Notes under the pieces: generated by a model
Database searches by the model: none
The model's input: only the letters and a program-made list of their open reading frames with translations
Told to the model about the DNA's origin: nothing
Shown here: positions 12,328-28,351 of the stretch, one piece after another
Numbering within the stretch: position 1 is the first letter of the stretch
Layout of the letters: the number at the start of each line of letters is the position of its first letter
Position numbers and translations under genes: made by a program
NCBI RefSeq assembly: GCF_022376445.1
Contig: NW_025954961.1
Span: forward strand, 62,001-126,000
Direction: 5' to 3'
Origin: Fomitopsis serialis
Taxonomy: Eukaryota > Basidiomycota > Agaricomycetes > Polyporales > Fomitopsidaceae
Length of the DNA: 64,000 nucleotides

Positions 12328-13296
12328 TTACTTCTCCGTCCTGAACTGATTCGCATCGGGAGTCCTGATCTGCGGAATGTTGAACTGTGTCTCACTCGTC
12401 GGCGTGCACGAACCAGAGCGCGGCGTGTTGGGAGCAGAGGGCGTGCCTGCATGCGACGGATCTTCATCCTCGACCATGAAGCGCACGCGACGGCGGTGCA
12501 GCTGGTGTGAAGTCGTACGATCAGCGATGCTATCACGGGCTGCGCACTCGATCCGGCGCTCACCTGTGGCAACTTCGGAATGAGCACAAAGATGAGGGCG
12601 GTGAGGTTAATAGCGAACATCCATGGGTTGTACTCGGAGTAATGCGTGGAGGCGAGGAAGCTAGTCAGGATGTCAGCAGTGGCATTTTTTTTGGTAAGGA
12701 GCACTACGAAGGTGATAACGCACAGGAGGATGGGCACCACCATGAGCCACTTCTTCGCTGGGGTGTACTGGGCACCCTGGTCAATTTGCTCCCACAGAGT
12801 CAGCTCGTCATACACGCCACCATGCAGATCGGACTGGAAGGGTATCCCTGTGACCCAGTGGAACATCAGGTATGTCAACTGCGCGCCTGTTAGTGGGTGT
12901 GCTGCGGCCGGACACTGGTCGGACGACGTACGCTCAGATACGAGAGGTTGACCAGGAACCAGCTAATATCCTGTCTCATGCCCGGGAAAGTGTCGATGAC
13001 CATTTTGCCCGCAAAAATGAGGGCGGGGTGGATCAGCCATGCACCTGTGTAGATTGTGTCAGTCGTTACGGAGAGCGGTGGCGGTGCGCCCGTACGGCAG
13101 ATCGTCTGCAAAGTGCTCACCTTTGCGATTGACCCATTCCACGTTGACATTTTCGTACACTGCGGAGTCGAGCGCATCCTCCTGCGAGTTATCACCGACC
13201 TGTTCCACTTTGACGAGACTACTGCTGCGGGTGCGGGTGGGGATGCGGACGGAAAGGCCCTGCACGGGCTGAGGGATGGAGAGGTGGGCGAGGCAT
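12328..13296 (-). CDS. ORM/ORMDL sphingolipid regulator
   Basis: ER membrane protein of the ORM1-like family that restrains serine palmitoyltransferase. It contains NVEWVNRKG, then GAWLIHPALIFAGKMVIDT, the second helix WFLVNLSYL, FHWVTGIPFQSDLHGG, LTLWEQIDQGAQYTPAKKW, a helix with VVPILL, and STHYSEYNPWMFAINLTALI with VLIPKLPQ. A short cytosolic tail with Ser/Thr/Pro ends FRTEK. Four introns are clear. The region before VQGLSVRIP has no in-frame ATG: ATGs at 13308 and 13296 are out of frame by one base, so a base is probably missing near 13270 and the start is uncertain. It is divergent from the virilizer-like gene and convergent with MTD1. Confidence 0.85.
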
Positions 13297-13511
13297 ACTG
13301 CTTGCCATGGCGAGCGAGCGGGTACGTGCGAAGAGAGCGAGCGCGGTACACCGTGAAGTTCTGCGGAGGAGTCTTGCAGTTGCAGAGCAAGTCGTGGCGG
13401 CTCCGAGCAGAATAGGCGCCCACTATATGGGGGCCATGCGCGCTAATCGTTAGAGTGGCTACGCTACGCTTTGTTTCCGCCACGCCCAAGAACGAGAACC
13501 CACGCCGGCCA

Positions 13512-16500
13512 ATGCGCCCGCGCATGCTCCTCCACTGGTGCACCCTTGAGCCTTCTGGCGACGGCAGCCTCGCCGCCATCCGCTTCTCCTCGCCCGTACG
13601 CGTTCAGTCCATTCGCATTTTCCCAAAGGACGCGCGTCCATTCGCGCAGCACCATGCCACAGTCAGGTCAGTCCATGCTGCAAGGCATAACGGCTACGCC
13701 GCTTACCTGCTACACAGTGAAACAGAGCCGCAGGCTTTTCTTCTTCACCTATACTTCAGTGCATATCGTGTTGCCAGGCCAGATAGCAAGGAGAAGCCAA
13801 AGCCGACCAATGCACTGGTCCCGACAACGCTCGCCTATGCAGGTGGGGAGATGGACTTTGCCGTCCCCATGGGCAATGAGGTGCGTTTTCTGTTGTATTT
13901 TGTGATGGCGGGAGTGCGCATACAGGCATCGGAGTGGTGCGCCATAGAGATAGACATTTGGTGACACTAGACGGCATTGTGCTATCGTGTAAGTCGATGC
14001 AACAAAGCTCTTGCGGTAGTGCTCCAGCATTGGTGGACTCGACGCGCATAATAGCGCAATTGCCATGTCTGTTGTTGCTTTATGCCTCTCGCTACCGCGC
14101 ATAAGTTCATTCAAGCACTGCGTGCGCACTCCTCGCACCCGGGTGATATATATAACTGAATGTCTAACGAGCGATATCACAGTATGCCACGCGCTTGATC
14201 ATAGTGAGGGGAAACTTCGAACGCGTCTCCATGGCTATTTATGGCGACGTTATGTCAGAGCTTCCGCCCCCACCCACAACATACGAACCGAAGCCTTTGC
14301 CAACCTTCGAGCCCGTTCAGATCTCACGAGCGCTAGACCCGTCTAACTCGCTAGATCCATCTGCACTCGCGCGGGAGCTGCTGAATCTCATTCCGGACGC
14401 TCCGCCCCTTCCACTCGCCATTCGGCTAGTCTTCTGCCTCAAGCCTCCAAGTGACGACTGGGATCTGCCCGAGTTTCCGTACATCTTCGCCGAACTTGAC
14501 GCCGATGCGGGAGAAATTGACTTCGAGAAAGCCTCCGTTCTGACCACACGACCTGTCTCCGACGATGTCGAGGATGAGGTTCTCCTTCGGTTTGCAGAGA
14601 ACATGGCGCAATCAGTGGGTGAGAAGGTAGATGTCGATTGTCCTTTCATGCTGTATGCATACTTAGTAACTTACCCTCGTCCAGAGTGATACTCAGGCCT
14701 TCCGCGTAGCTACTATTTGAGCAATGCCGCATCACAACATCCAAACATGGCCAAGTTTCTTGTGGTGAGCGCTTCGCTTTACGAACAGTCAAATGAACTC
14801 AGCGATATGCAGGACAAGCTGGATGTCTCTGCCGTCTTCGACTCGGCTAACATGGATGAAGGCACACTGATTCGGTTGCGCGACGCCGCAACTAACTCCG
14901 ACATTGCTCGACACCTCAATAATGACTACTTCTTACAAACATTGTTGACAATCAGTAAAGACCCAAGTGCCGACGCCGAGACCAGGTCTGCAGCCACCAA
15001 GCTGATGGCGCGCGTACAAGGCTGGGTTATTCTAGAGGACACACTTTCCAACACCCAGGGTGACTTCGTCACCGCGGCCACGCTGCTCAAAGAGATAGGC
15101 ACGGAGGAAGCAGCACTTGGCGTCTGGCTTGAGTCTATGGTCACGCATGAAGACGTTGCCGCGACACTGCGCGAGAACCCACCTATGCCTATCCCACTAC
15201 CGCACCCGCCATATCTGTTCGGCAGCTTGAAGTCATCAATATCGCATGATGAGTTTGTGGCTTTTCTGAGGGCCGTTATTGGTGTTGCCGCAGTGCTGGC
15301 GGTGTATGCATTTGCGGATGCATGGCCACATACGCTTTGTCGGGAGCGTGCCCTTGCGATCATCCGATTGTGGCAGGGGGTAGATGGCTATCGGGAGGTG
15401 CGTCGGGCGGCTCGTGCGCCATTCGTGTGTTGTTACTCACTTGCTTCTAGATCGTAAACCATCTATTACTCTTGAAGCAGATGGTTTTCCGTCTCGACTG
15501 CATGATGGACAATGATCCTCCAAGACGAGCGGGTGTCGACGCCGAGCATATTCTGGTCAACCTCGCCAAGGACCCGCAGGCTATTCTGCAGCCTGACTTC
15601 ATTGACTGTATCCTAGGCCTCAAACCTCCTCTCGCGTTCATCACAGAAGAAGAGCGGATGTCGATGAGACGAGCTGCCATCGTCGCCGACGATGGCCTGC
15701 CTGGCGCTGTCGATGAGCTCCTCCGCCCCATAGACCGCCCGCCCACGCTGAAGCATCTTCGTGCTATGCGGGTAGCGTTCGCTGTAATCGACGAGGAGTT
15801 GCGCAAGGACCGCGAGTACGACGTCCTCCAAGACTTCTGGCACGAAGGCTCCCGTGGGCTCGTCGGCCACCTCGTGGACATCTTTGGGCCCCTCGTGAAC
15901 GAGATCAAAAGCCATTTCACCCTGAGTCCCCCAGCGCGGAAGTCGCAGGAGCTCATGAGCGGCCTGTTCCGCGTGGCAGACGAGTTGCTCAAGCTATTGT
16001 TGCGGCTCTTCCCGGCCTATCCCCTGCCCAGCCGCGTCGTGCGCGTCCTTACCGCAAGCGTAGCCGATCTCTTCGTCTGCACCGACGCAGCGGACATGCT
16101 CTATTCCCAGTCGAGCCCCACTTGCGTCGCCGCCGAGGAGGCGCGCCAGTCGTCCATTGACGTCGTGCGCATGCTCTCTGCTACCTCCTCACAGGAAGGC
16201 GTCAAGGTTGGCGCGGAAGTCGTCCTGAAGACCCTCCTCCGGCATGGCTTACACGTCGACAACCGGGACCCAGTCCATCATCTCCTCCAGGTCCTGTGCC
16301 TCATCGACTACCTCCTGCCGATGTCCGACGTCGGCGATGAGAATGAGGCGGGGTGGACGCAGCGCGTTGTACCGCTTATGATGCCGGACCTCTGGCGGTT
16401 CTGCAGGGTGCTCGACACGGAGAACAAGGTGCATTTTGTGAAACGACTGTGCAGCTGGATCGTGGTACCGTGGGCGTCGCGGAGTGGTTGATCAACGAGG

Positions 16501-17484
16501 AGCTGAAGAGTTTTGCACACTCTGAGGCTGCTGGAAGACCCTACCGTGCAGCTGCATGAACGCGTGGTGCGGCAATACCAAATCACGATGGCGCTGAGAT
16601 TCCTGCTTGACCTCGCACAACCCTCTTCGACCTCGACCAGAATTTTGGTCGACTGCCTTGCTACGGGCCAAGATGCGAGTTCGATCTTGACGACCTGCCT
16701 ACTGTCACTCCTTGACCAACGATTATCTATACCTGTTCTTACTGAACTAGTACAGACTGTTGCGACACAGTGGTCAAGGTTGGACACAGATCTTCGTGCA
16801 GCCCTCGCTATTGCATTGTTGCGTTTCGTAGGACCCGATGACGAACTGGATAAAGACTCCCTTGACGACGCCGTTGCCATCCTAACATCCACGACAATAC
16901 CCGACAAATTCTTGGACATGCTTCACCAAGAACTCGATGCTGTTCTCGATCGCTATGGGAAGAACACGACCGGCTGGGACACAACATCATGTCAGTCCAG
17001 ATGCCTCCCATTGCTAGATTGGCGCATCAATACATCGAAATCCGCTTCTGGGGTGACGACGTTGAGCATCACACCGTCAGCCTGGGCGGACTTCAGCGAC
17101 CGCGTCCGCGAGGTCATCTCACATGAGCAGAGCGAACGTTGGGATTCTTTGAAAGAGAAAGTACACGTACAAGACATAATCCTCCCTAATCCACCGATAC
17201 CTCTGCCGGAGTCCATCGAACTTCCCCTCCAAGATGTCGAAGACCTCCTGCAACCCAATATACCCGTACCGTCTACCCCGCCACGTAGGGCACTCAACCA
17301 GGATGTACTAGGGCTCGTGACGATCTCACCACCCGCCCTGATACGCTCGCCCGCGTCAACAGGGCTGACAAAAACATACAGTAACAACGATTTCAGGCAG
17401 CTACGGCAGACGCCCTCGGCGAGGCAGAACACAAGCCGGTTGCCGAGTATGCACGTAGACGTAGGTGTAGCGATGGTCGTTTGA
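13512..17484 (+). CDS. Virilizer N-terminal domain protein (m6A writer complex)
   Basis: Large helical-repeat protein resembling virilizer/VIRMA, the scaffold of the mRNA N6-adenosine methyltransferase complex. The start at MRPRMLLHWCTLEP (13512, or 13524) fits the virilizer N-terminal beta domain: VQSIRIFPKDARPF, then YATRLIIVRGNFERVSMAIYGDV after an unusually long intron. The rest (about 1,000 aa) is alpha-helical without recognisable catalytic motifs, for example LLRLFPAYPLPSRVVRVL, and ends in a disordered tail with SPASTGLTKTYSNNDF. The introns are short apart from that one (13,881-14,182, 302 bp). Apparent base losses lie near 14726, 16450 and 16519 (the last of two bases in an AC repeat). 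Family assignment rests on the N-terminal domain. Confidence 0.7.
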
Positions 17485-17795
17485 CCTTTAACCCTTCACG
17501 CTGATGGCGCGTTCGGGGGGCGCGTTTAGGAATTCGAGAATGCGGCGTCGACGTCGCCTACATTAGTAGCAGTGCCAGCAATGCCAGTGCCCGTGTCGAT
17601 GAACATGCCGTTTGCCGCGGACGGCTTCCAGGTCCTCCCGCCGCCGTTTAACCCGATGTGAACAATGCGGAACGAAAGAGAGGATACACAAGCAGGAGAA
17701 GATGCAGATCTACACGACTGAGTGGCTACGGTAAAGACTAGAGCAGCTGACATACATGGACAGGGCAGGTAAGGTACGCGAGATACAGGGCCAGA
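17485..17795. other. Convergent 3' intergenic region
   Basis: Space between the stops of the virilizer-like gene (+) and MDM34 (-). Likely overlapping 3' UTRs. No gene seen. Confidence 0.5.
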
Positions 17796-20053
17796 TTACG
17801 ATTGATACGGGACGCGGCGGCGCGCGTTTGGTAGCGCGATGTGATCGGGGTAGCGGGGCAGAAGATCATCGTTCGAGCGGAAGTAGCGGTCCATCTCGGA
17901 CGCATCAAATTCGGACACCGGCCGCGGCGACGACGACGGCGGGCCTGCAGCACCAGCGTCGCCAGCGCCCGGCGGCTGCGCGGGCCTGCCGCCAAGACGA
18001 TACATGCGCTTCCGCTTGGCCCTGACAGGCTGTTTCTCGACGCTCGACACGGGCCCAATGGACGACGCATCACGGGGCGGGACGCTGCGGACGGTAAAGT
18101 GCTCGAGCGTGCGGGTGTACGGCGAGAGGGTGTGGTTCGAGTTGGAGAGTGTGGAGAGCTTCGAAATAGAGTTGTTGACCGTGGGGCGAAGGACGATTTT
18201 CGGGTCGTGGTCTGTAAAGTCGGAATCCATAGGAGAACTAGGCTGAAATCTATCTAGAGTGGACGAGGTGGCTGATAGCCGCCGCGGGCGTGGGGCGCGG
18301 ATGCCTGCTTCGCCCTCGGATGGGGGCGGCGTCGGGACAGAGTGCGTCATGTCGCTAGAGAGACGGCTCGAGGGGCTTCCCGGGCGTAGCGGGGGAGAGC
18401 GATAGAGTGGTGGAACCGGAGGTAGGCTGGAGAATGACTGGCTCGCGTTCATGGTGTCTTCGCGCCAAGACTCCATACCCAGTCTTGACGGTGTCCTGCT
18501 GGTGAAGGGCGTCGTACCAGCAAAGTACGGATTGTAGTTGGGTCCATGGCGAGACGACGAAGGGATGCTCAAGGGTGGAGGTCGCACGGCAGGACGACTC
18601 GTGCTCGAGCGCACGCTTGGCGCAGGTCTTGACGGCCCTCCTGGCGGAGAGTCCCCCATTTGGGAGAGGATCTGCGACTGTGAATGGTACACCCGCGGAC
18701 GGGTGATCGTGCCACCTCCAACGGCAGGGACAGTCTCGTACTCCATCTCGTCCTCGTCCTCAAGTTCTGGCTCTGCCACAGATGGCGGGGGATCGTAGTC
18801 TGAAAGAAAGTCGTCCCACTGGCCAGTCCCGAGCGATCCCGTCTCGTCCACGGAATCGTCGATGTCGCTCGGTTCCTCGGCGAGGTCTGCCAAACCCTTG
18901 CTTGGTGCGAAGAGACTCCGAAATCCGCTGAACACACTTTTCTTCGGTAGCCCCTCGGGACGTAGGCCGTATGTTGGGTCGAAGTTTTCAATGTCCGGGA
19001 ACGAAGACGTCGCGCTATCGGGGGTCACGGTCGGCATCGGTGTCGTAGAGGCAGGCGAAGAGACAACAGATGGTGTTTGTCTGCGATTCGCACTGAAACT
19101 AGACACCACCGACGCCGTACGAGGACGCGCAGAAAAGTGGAGTGTCGCGGGCGATGACCGCGGCAGCAGACTCGGCTGCAGACCTACGGGCGGGAAGGAC
19201 GGGGTGTACGAGGAGTAGTACGACGGCGCATTGGACATCGTCGACATCGAGTCGAGGTCGCGCTCGCGCTCGCGCTGCCGCTGGCGGACACTCGGGCTCG
19301 GACGCTTGGCGAGGTACGGCGCCTCGACCTTGGCCTTGACCCACTGCTGGCTGAGGCGATGTATGATGCCCGGCAGATCCTCCCTGAACATCTGGCGGAG
19401 CTGCCCCTCGATCTCGCGCTGGATGAACTTCTGGATGACGGCGATGGAGTCGAACGTGCTGTTGATGTCGACGTTCTGGAGCGGGTCCGTCTTGAAGACG
19501 AGGGTGATGCCCTTCTGGCGGGAGACGACGAGGACGACGTAGGAGTTGAGCTTGAAGCCGGAGAGGCGGAGGAGCATGGGGACGACGAGCGGCTGCTTGG
19601 CTGCGAGCATGCCTCTCGAGCCGCCCATGAGGTGGATATCGGGTTGTTTGTGGTTGAGTGGATTCGCCTGGGTAGCAGTCAACCGGACGGGTCGCGTTAG
19701 TAGGGCACGGGATGCGCACCTGGACCTTTGTCCGGAGGACTATGTGTGCATCGCCGGAGTAAGTGAGGCGGAAGATACCTCGGAACTGGTCCACAGTAAG
19801 CTCGCCGATGTCTCTAATCTCGAGTTCTGGTGGCTAAGGGGAGGTGCACGCGACGGCGCCGCAAATCAGCGCTCGGGGCGGGGAACGGAGTGCGGTGTAG
19901 ACGGACTTGGGTACCCATCTCAAGCTCGACGACCTCTATCTTGTCGGCTATGACAGGTGGCTTGTTGCCCTTGTTGAGGGCGGCGGTGAGCATCTGGATG
20001 GCATCGGCGTGAAACTGGTCGGAGAAACGGGGCCACTTGAAGGTAAAGGACAT
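17796..20053 (-). CDS. MDM34: ERMES subunit MDM34
   Basis: Outer mitochondrial membrane component of the ER-mitochondria encounter structure, which tethers the two organelles and moves phospholipids. The start [14 protein letters not shown] at 20053 is the canonical MDM34 N-terminus. The SMP lipid-binding domain follows over the first 200 residues: [82 protein letters not shown] and [14 protein letters not shown], ending near APYLAK. After it comes a long Ser/Pro-rich disordered half typical of basidiomycete members. Two introns fall near 19836-19890 and 19675-19732; the frame is intact throughout. Confidence 0.92.
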
Positions 20054-20465
20054 CGGCGGCGACTCTGGCGAGGAGAGAGGAGAAATGGTGTGCAGAGCAT
20101 GGGCGCAGGGTGGTGGGAGCTTGCTGACTCGCAGAAGGCCTTGAGTGAGAATTAAAGCGAGGCACGGCGAAGAAACATAGCGCACGGACGAAAGCGAAGA
20201 GAAAGTTGCGACCGTTTGCGACCGTTGTGCGACCGCTCGAAATCCGGCGCGCTCGCCTCCGCTGCCGCGCTCTTGCGTAGCCTGCGTGCTATCCACGTGC
20301 ACCACTTGTCTCGCCGCGGCGCCGCGTCCAGCCCATGCCGCGGGTTCGAGGCTGCCTCGTGCATATTGAACGTCCAAGATTCAACAGGCCGACCGCACAA
20401 CTGATACCGTTACTACAATACTTATTGATCGTCCGGTTCCGTTGCAAGTACATGTACACTATATT
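20054..20465. other. Intergenic, MDM34 to SEC18
   Basis: About 410 bp, holding the MDM34 promoter and the SEC18 3' UTR. A short GC-rich stretch near 20340 resembles a tRNA B box by chance only. No gene seen. Confidence 0.45.
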
Positions 20466-23327
<2,862 letters not shown>

Positions 23328-23599
23328 CGTTGCTAGCCAATGTTGCGGGGTATCCTCGCTATATCTCGAGCTCTATATGGCGGTGCGACGAGGTGTGCCG
23401 GCGTGCGAGGTGGTCGTCAAGCCGTGGTCGTGGCTGGGGATGGGCGGCTGTGGGCGCGCAGTGCACCGCGACGCATCTCAGATCGGAATCCTACTGCGCA
23501 CGTGGTTCAGTATCTCGAGTTGGCCAGGTTAGGGTTGGTACGGAATTTGCAGATTCGAGATCTCCCACGGCTGCTTCACCCATACATCGACTCGACAAA

Positions 23600-25218
23600 A
23601 TGCCACCAACAGACGCAGTGTCCGTGTTCGCGGAGGGCACATTCCAGGAGCAGGCAAGCAAACGCTCCAGCTTATATGTCTGCTTTGTACTCACCAGGGG
23701 ACTGGTTAGGTTCGCGAGCTTGTGGACTACATTGCGCGCACTCGTCCCGAGGAGGAACGCCCGCTTTTTGTGCAGCCTTTCGCCGATCTTCTCGAAACCG
23801 CTGAAGGACAGAAGCCGATCGAGGAAGATGAGCCTCGACGGGCGAAAGTGTTCACTGCAGTGTTGGGAGAGGTGAAGGGCTTGGGAGATGGCTCAGACAA
23901 GGGTGCGCGGTCAATTACATGAATCACTTCAGCATATCCTGAACAGCGGGCATGCAGAGATTGAAGGATTCTTCAACCTCCTCTTCTCACATTTTGTCAC
24001 TCTGCTTCCTCTCGATACTCCCGAGACCAAAGACCACCTAGCGGCCCTGCTTGAGACCGTCGCTGCTGCTGACCACCAAACATTTGTGAAGTACCGAATG
24101 TACGTCCCGTCTTCCTCAAATATGTACCACTCTCACTATATCGCGCGCAGACTCTCCAATATTGTCAACGCACTTCCTCGCCGATCGAGTCTACGGTTAC
24201 CTGTTCACAACACCCTCCTTCAACTTGCCGGAGACCAGGACGAGATCGAACTTCTCAATCTCACTCGCTCAGACGTGGAGAAGTGGGTATCGGAATGGGA
24301 TGTACCCTCAGAAGACAAGAGCAGCTTCCTGCAGCTCGTCTCTGCGTCCTTTGCCAAGTGCGGCCAACTGTGCGTCTGCCCAATTTGTTTCCGTCCATCA
24401 GTCCCCTGACCTCAACCCGCATTGGCATACGCAGTGCAACCGCATACGATTACACGCTTTCTTACGTCCGTTCTCTCCCCTCCGACTCACCTGCAGCACA
24501 AGCTGCTGCAGTCGACGCCATTGCTTCTGCCCTCCGCCTTCCCTCCCTCTTCGACTTCGATGCGCTCTTCCGGCTAGACGCCGTCGTCGCAGCCCAGAAT
24601 CATGAGCTGTTCTCATTGCTGAGGATATTCATCAACGAGGGGCTATCCGAGTTCCAGGCTTGGGCGGATGGTCACGCAGATGCTTTCGCTAAATACAGTG
24701 AGTGTGATTGGTCGTAGAGCGTGTCCATTCGGAAGGTGCTAATAACGAGGTAGATCTCGACAAGGCTCTGCTTGAGCACAAGATTCGTCTACTTGCCCTG
24801 ACCAGCCTTGCCTTCCAAAACATTGGGCGCGAGCTACCCTACTCCACCATCGCCTCCACAGTTCAGATTGAACCCTCGGCAGTCGAGCGGTGGGTTATCG
24901 ACGGTGAGTATTACTCTACTCTTGCAACCCACCTATTTATCCACATCGTTCACAGTCATCCGTGCTGGCCTTGTCTCTGGTCGCCTCTCGCAAAAGACAC
25001 AAATCCTCTACGTAACACGCGCAACCGCACGCTCCTTCGAGCGCCCACAATGGGAATTGCTCGAGCAGCGCCTGCACGCATGGAAAGCCGGCATCGCAAG
25101 CGTCCTCGACGTCGTCGCGGTAGCCCAGCGACGAGGCGGCGCGGAAGCCGTGACAAACGCGAACCCGGCCACCGAGGCACCCGCCGCAGCACCACAAACG
25201 GCTGCAGCTGCGGCTTGA
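23600..25218 (+). CDS. Translation initiation factor eIF3 subunit M
   Basis: PCI-domain subunit of eukaryotic initiation factor 3. It starts at MPPTDAVSVFAEGTF, then VRELVDYIARTRPEEER, FTAVLGEVKGLGDGS, FFNLLFSHFVTLLPLD, the RRSSLRLPVHNTLLQLA block and, in the PCI domain, LALTSLAFQNIGRELPYSTIA and AVERWVIDVIRAGLVSG, ending with an Ala-rich tail. Frame is intact. The first intron (after EQ, at about 23654-23708) appears to use a GC donor (gcaagc) with a normal AG acceptor. The last exons hold the winged helix, where regulation of PCI assembly would act. It is convergent with the UPF0652 gene, 247 bp between stops. Confidence 0.9.
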
Positions 25219-25465
25219 AGCTGACTGTTGTAGTGCTAGGTATGGAAAAAGGGAAATGCTTCCCAAGTAGCTGTATCATGTTACTCTAGATGATGTGTAA
25301 GTGCTATAGGTGCTATGCTGTATTGTGGTACATATGCAATCTGGGGCTCGACGATACAGATGCGCGGTCAATGCTCCGCACGATGCGGTCTATATTTTGG
25401 TTGTGATGGCGCAAAGCAAAGTCCATAGTGCAACGGTAGATAGGTTGAGAGCATGCCCAAGCCGG

Positions 25466-27702
25466 TCACCACTCTCCGTCAAAGCCAATGAATCCTGCGT
25501 GACAAGTCGTCAGTCGTTAGTCGCCTGGCGGACCAATCGCGAAGGACTCACCGCTAAGCAAGAACACAGGGAAGAAGCGCTTCTTCTCCAGCTCCGAGCA
25601 CCAGTTCCACGCACTCGTGAGCCGACCGTCGATGCAAGAGCCCGCATCGAAGTAGTTGCCCGCGCCCGAGCCGTCGAAGCCATGGCGGAAGAAGTCGCCA
25701 AGGATCTCTCTGCAGCAGTTGTCCACGCTACCGAACTCGTCGTCGAAGTAGGACCGGAGCGCAGGGCTGCTCTCTGCGAGCTTGGGGATTTGCTGGAGGG
25801 TGTTGCAGATAGGGAGAAGGATGCGATAGATTTGGGAGTACTTGTCTTCGCATAAAGGTCAACAATGCGTCCCTTATCGCTAAAGAGAATGAATTGAATG
25901 CTCACCAATGAACATGAGCGCATTCGGCACGTTGTGGTCACCCATGTGGATAACCGACGAGCCGACCCACGACCCGATGCTCTTCTGTGCACGATTGAGG
26001 ATGACGTGCATCATGCGCGAGGTTTTGGGTGCAGCTTGTACACGGTTCAGGCCTTGACCCGTGTCGCGCAGGCGGTATGGCGCATTTTCTGATAGCAGGT
26101 CCTGCTCGGCGAGCGACCAGAGGCGGAACATGTCTACACACAGCTTAGTCCCGGAAAGTACCGCTGAATGGCCTTGATAGGATACGGACCATGCAGAACC
26201 TCGCGCCAGAGCGTCAGGCTTTGAATTACATAGGCATACTGCTTCGAGTGATCGTGCGTGAGGCGCGCCCCGCCCTTTCCGCTCCTGATCGCCAGGCTGC
26301 TCTTCGGGTCCTTCGCGTTGTTCGGGCTGAAGTACTTCTTGAGGTACGTGATCATCTTGTCGCATGGATCGCGGTTGGTACGCAAGAACGCGTGGTTGTC
26401 ACCGATACTGTACAAGCACTGGCGGATCTGCTCCTGGCTGAGCCCTTCCCGAACGTACTTCGCCGAGAGCGACTCGATGGCGCGTTCTTTGGACTTGATG
26501 TCCTTCTGGATCTCTCGTCTTGTACGGCCCTCGGAGTATATCTCTTTGGTTGCGGTCGCGACGAGGTCGTCGCGCAGGAGATCGACTGCATCGTGCTCCT
26601 CTAGGATAGCATAGACGGTCTTGATGGGCTTGACACATGTGAAGCCAAGGAGGTCCTTGACATCGGGCGTTTGGCTGTCCTACACACATGACGGGCGGGT
26701 TTTACACAGACCAAGATTCAGAAGACAGAGACAAGCTAACCTGCAGGAGATACATCAGCTTTCCGTATGTGGCCCTCATCTTGTCTGGGCTCATGATTTA
26801 TGACGGCGGCCCAACTCAAAGATCTGCTGGTAGAACTCTTCATTGGCGGCAAAGTCGCGGTCCTGGAAGAGCTCCTGGCCCTGTTTGTAGTCCGCCGACA
26901 GAACCAGTCCAGACATGATGGCGCATAGCTCGCGAATTTGGTGCACGATCCGCTTCGCCTTCGAGAGGCCGAAACCAAGGGTATCAATTTTGTCCGTGTA
27001 CTCTGACACGTTGAGTGCGGCTTCCAGCAGCCGGAGGTACTTGCGCTCGCCCAGGGTTAAACGCACGGGAATGAACTTCGCCCTGTCGACGAACCACTCG
27101 CCAACCGTAGCTTCATCTGCGAGAGTACTCTTCTCCGCGGCTGCTGCCGCGATATCCTCCAGTTCGTCATCGGAGTCGTCATCAACATGCATCTATGTAG
27201 CGCGTTATTATGTTTCGTTGAAGGTGGCGTGCTCATGAACATGTACTACTTACTGCATCTCCGTTCGAACCCTGCGTACCCGGGGCTGGGACGGCAGTCT
27301 CGCCTGGTTCACCTTCTTGCAGCTTCGCCTTCTTCTCGCTCCGCACACTCTGTAGAGGCTTTGTCGCATGGCGTTTGCGTGACCCTTTGCGATGTTGCGC
27401 AGCGAAACAGACTTCACAAAATTCGTCGTTGCATGTCTCGCAGAAAAGCTGTGCAGGCTGGTCTAAAGGACATTTGCACATCCCGTTCGTTCGACTGCAG
27501 CCGACTACTCACCCTCGCACTCGATGCAGAAGCCCTGGGCAACCACACTCTCCGTAAGGCCCTCCTCCGTCGGAGCTTCGTCCTTGGACACCGAGTGCTC
27601 TAGGTTGTCGTGTTCTCCGTTCAGGATGCCGTCGAGAGAGAGGCCGTGGCCATTGGTCTTTGAGTGCGACTGGTCCTGCCCCATGGTCTCGTCTTCTGCC
27701 AT
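25466..27702 (-). CDS. UPF0652 family protein with B-box-like zinc finger
   Basis: Conserved eukaryotic protein of unknown molecular role (UPF0652; also in fission yeast and plants). After an acidic N-terminus, a B-box-like zinc finger shows Cys/His ligands in CIECEDQPAQLFCETCNDEF and CEVCFAAQH, followed by a basic stretch. The long C-terminal half carries the family signatures YLKKYFSPNN, ARLTHDHSKQYAYVIQSL, the RDTGQGLNRVQAAPKTSRM block, GSWVGSSVIHMGDHNVPNA, DFFRHGFDGSGAGNYFDAG and FLLSGFIGFDGEW at the very end. Start MAEDETMGQ at 27702. One base appears lost near 26795, where HKIMSPDKM would need an extra A. Confidence 0.85.
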
Positions 27703-28351
27703 TTTGGTCTGGAGCAGCACCTATCTAGTCTGCTCTCCGGCTCGATGGTGATGCAGGGTCTAAGAAGGAAGTGGCGGGTACACGTGTGCCTCCGCCTGCC
27801 ACATAACAGCGCTCTGGGGATGGATGTCTTTGTCAAGTGTTTGTCATTGAAGATGATGCTGCAGAGACGGCCACTCTGGTCCTGACAATAGTAAAACGAG
27901 ACGCAGGCCCAGGTAGTCGCGCGATGAGCACAGAGCGTCTTGCACAAGTTCACGCCAGTCGGCGTACTGCTCACGCTCACGATGCCAGCCAAGGCAACGC
28001 GACGTTGAAAACATACAACTTACACCTAGGTACCACTCCAATTGGATCGTATTCGCAGGAGTGCAACGACGAGACGGTCTCACAATACCGCAGCGGCAAC
28101 GATGTTATCAAATGATGTACATGTGCACAACCTCGGCGCAGGAAGTTCAATGAAGCTGTGACCAATGCTATATATCCGCTGTTTGCAGCTCTGAAGCTAC
28201 ATCTGATATCGCTTCCAGTCGTGATATGTGAAGCGTTGGCAGCCTGTGTTGCATACCTCGCGTCGACTGATCGGTTGTGCAGCCAACGACACACTCCTGT
28301 GACCACAGAAGGTGCAGTGTATGATGCGGATGTCCGAGCAATCGCACAGGC
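27703..28351. other. Intergenic, UPF0652 to Hep59
   Basis: About 650 bp between two - strand genes: promoter of the UPF0652 gene and 3' UTR of the next. No open frame with coding character and no repeat seen. Confidence 0.45.

Noticed and set aside
20330..20360. B-box-like gggttcgaggct in the SEC18/MDM34 spacer
   Set aside because: No A box at the right distance and the ends do not pair.
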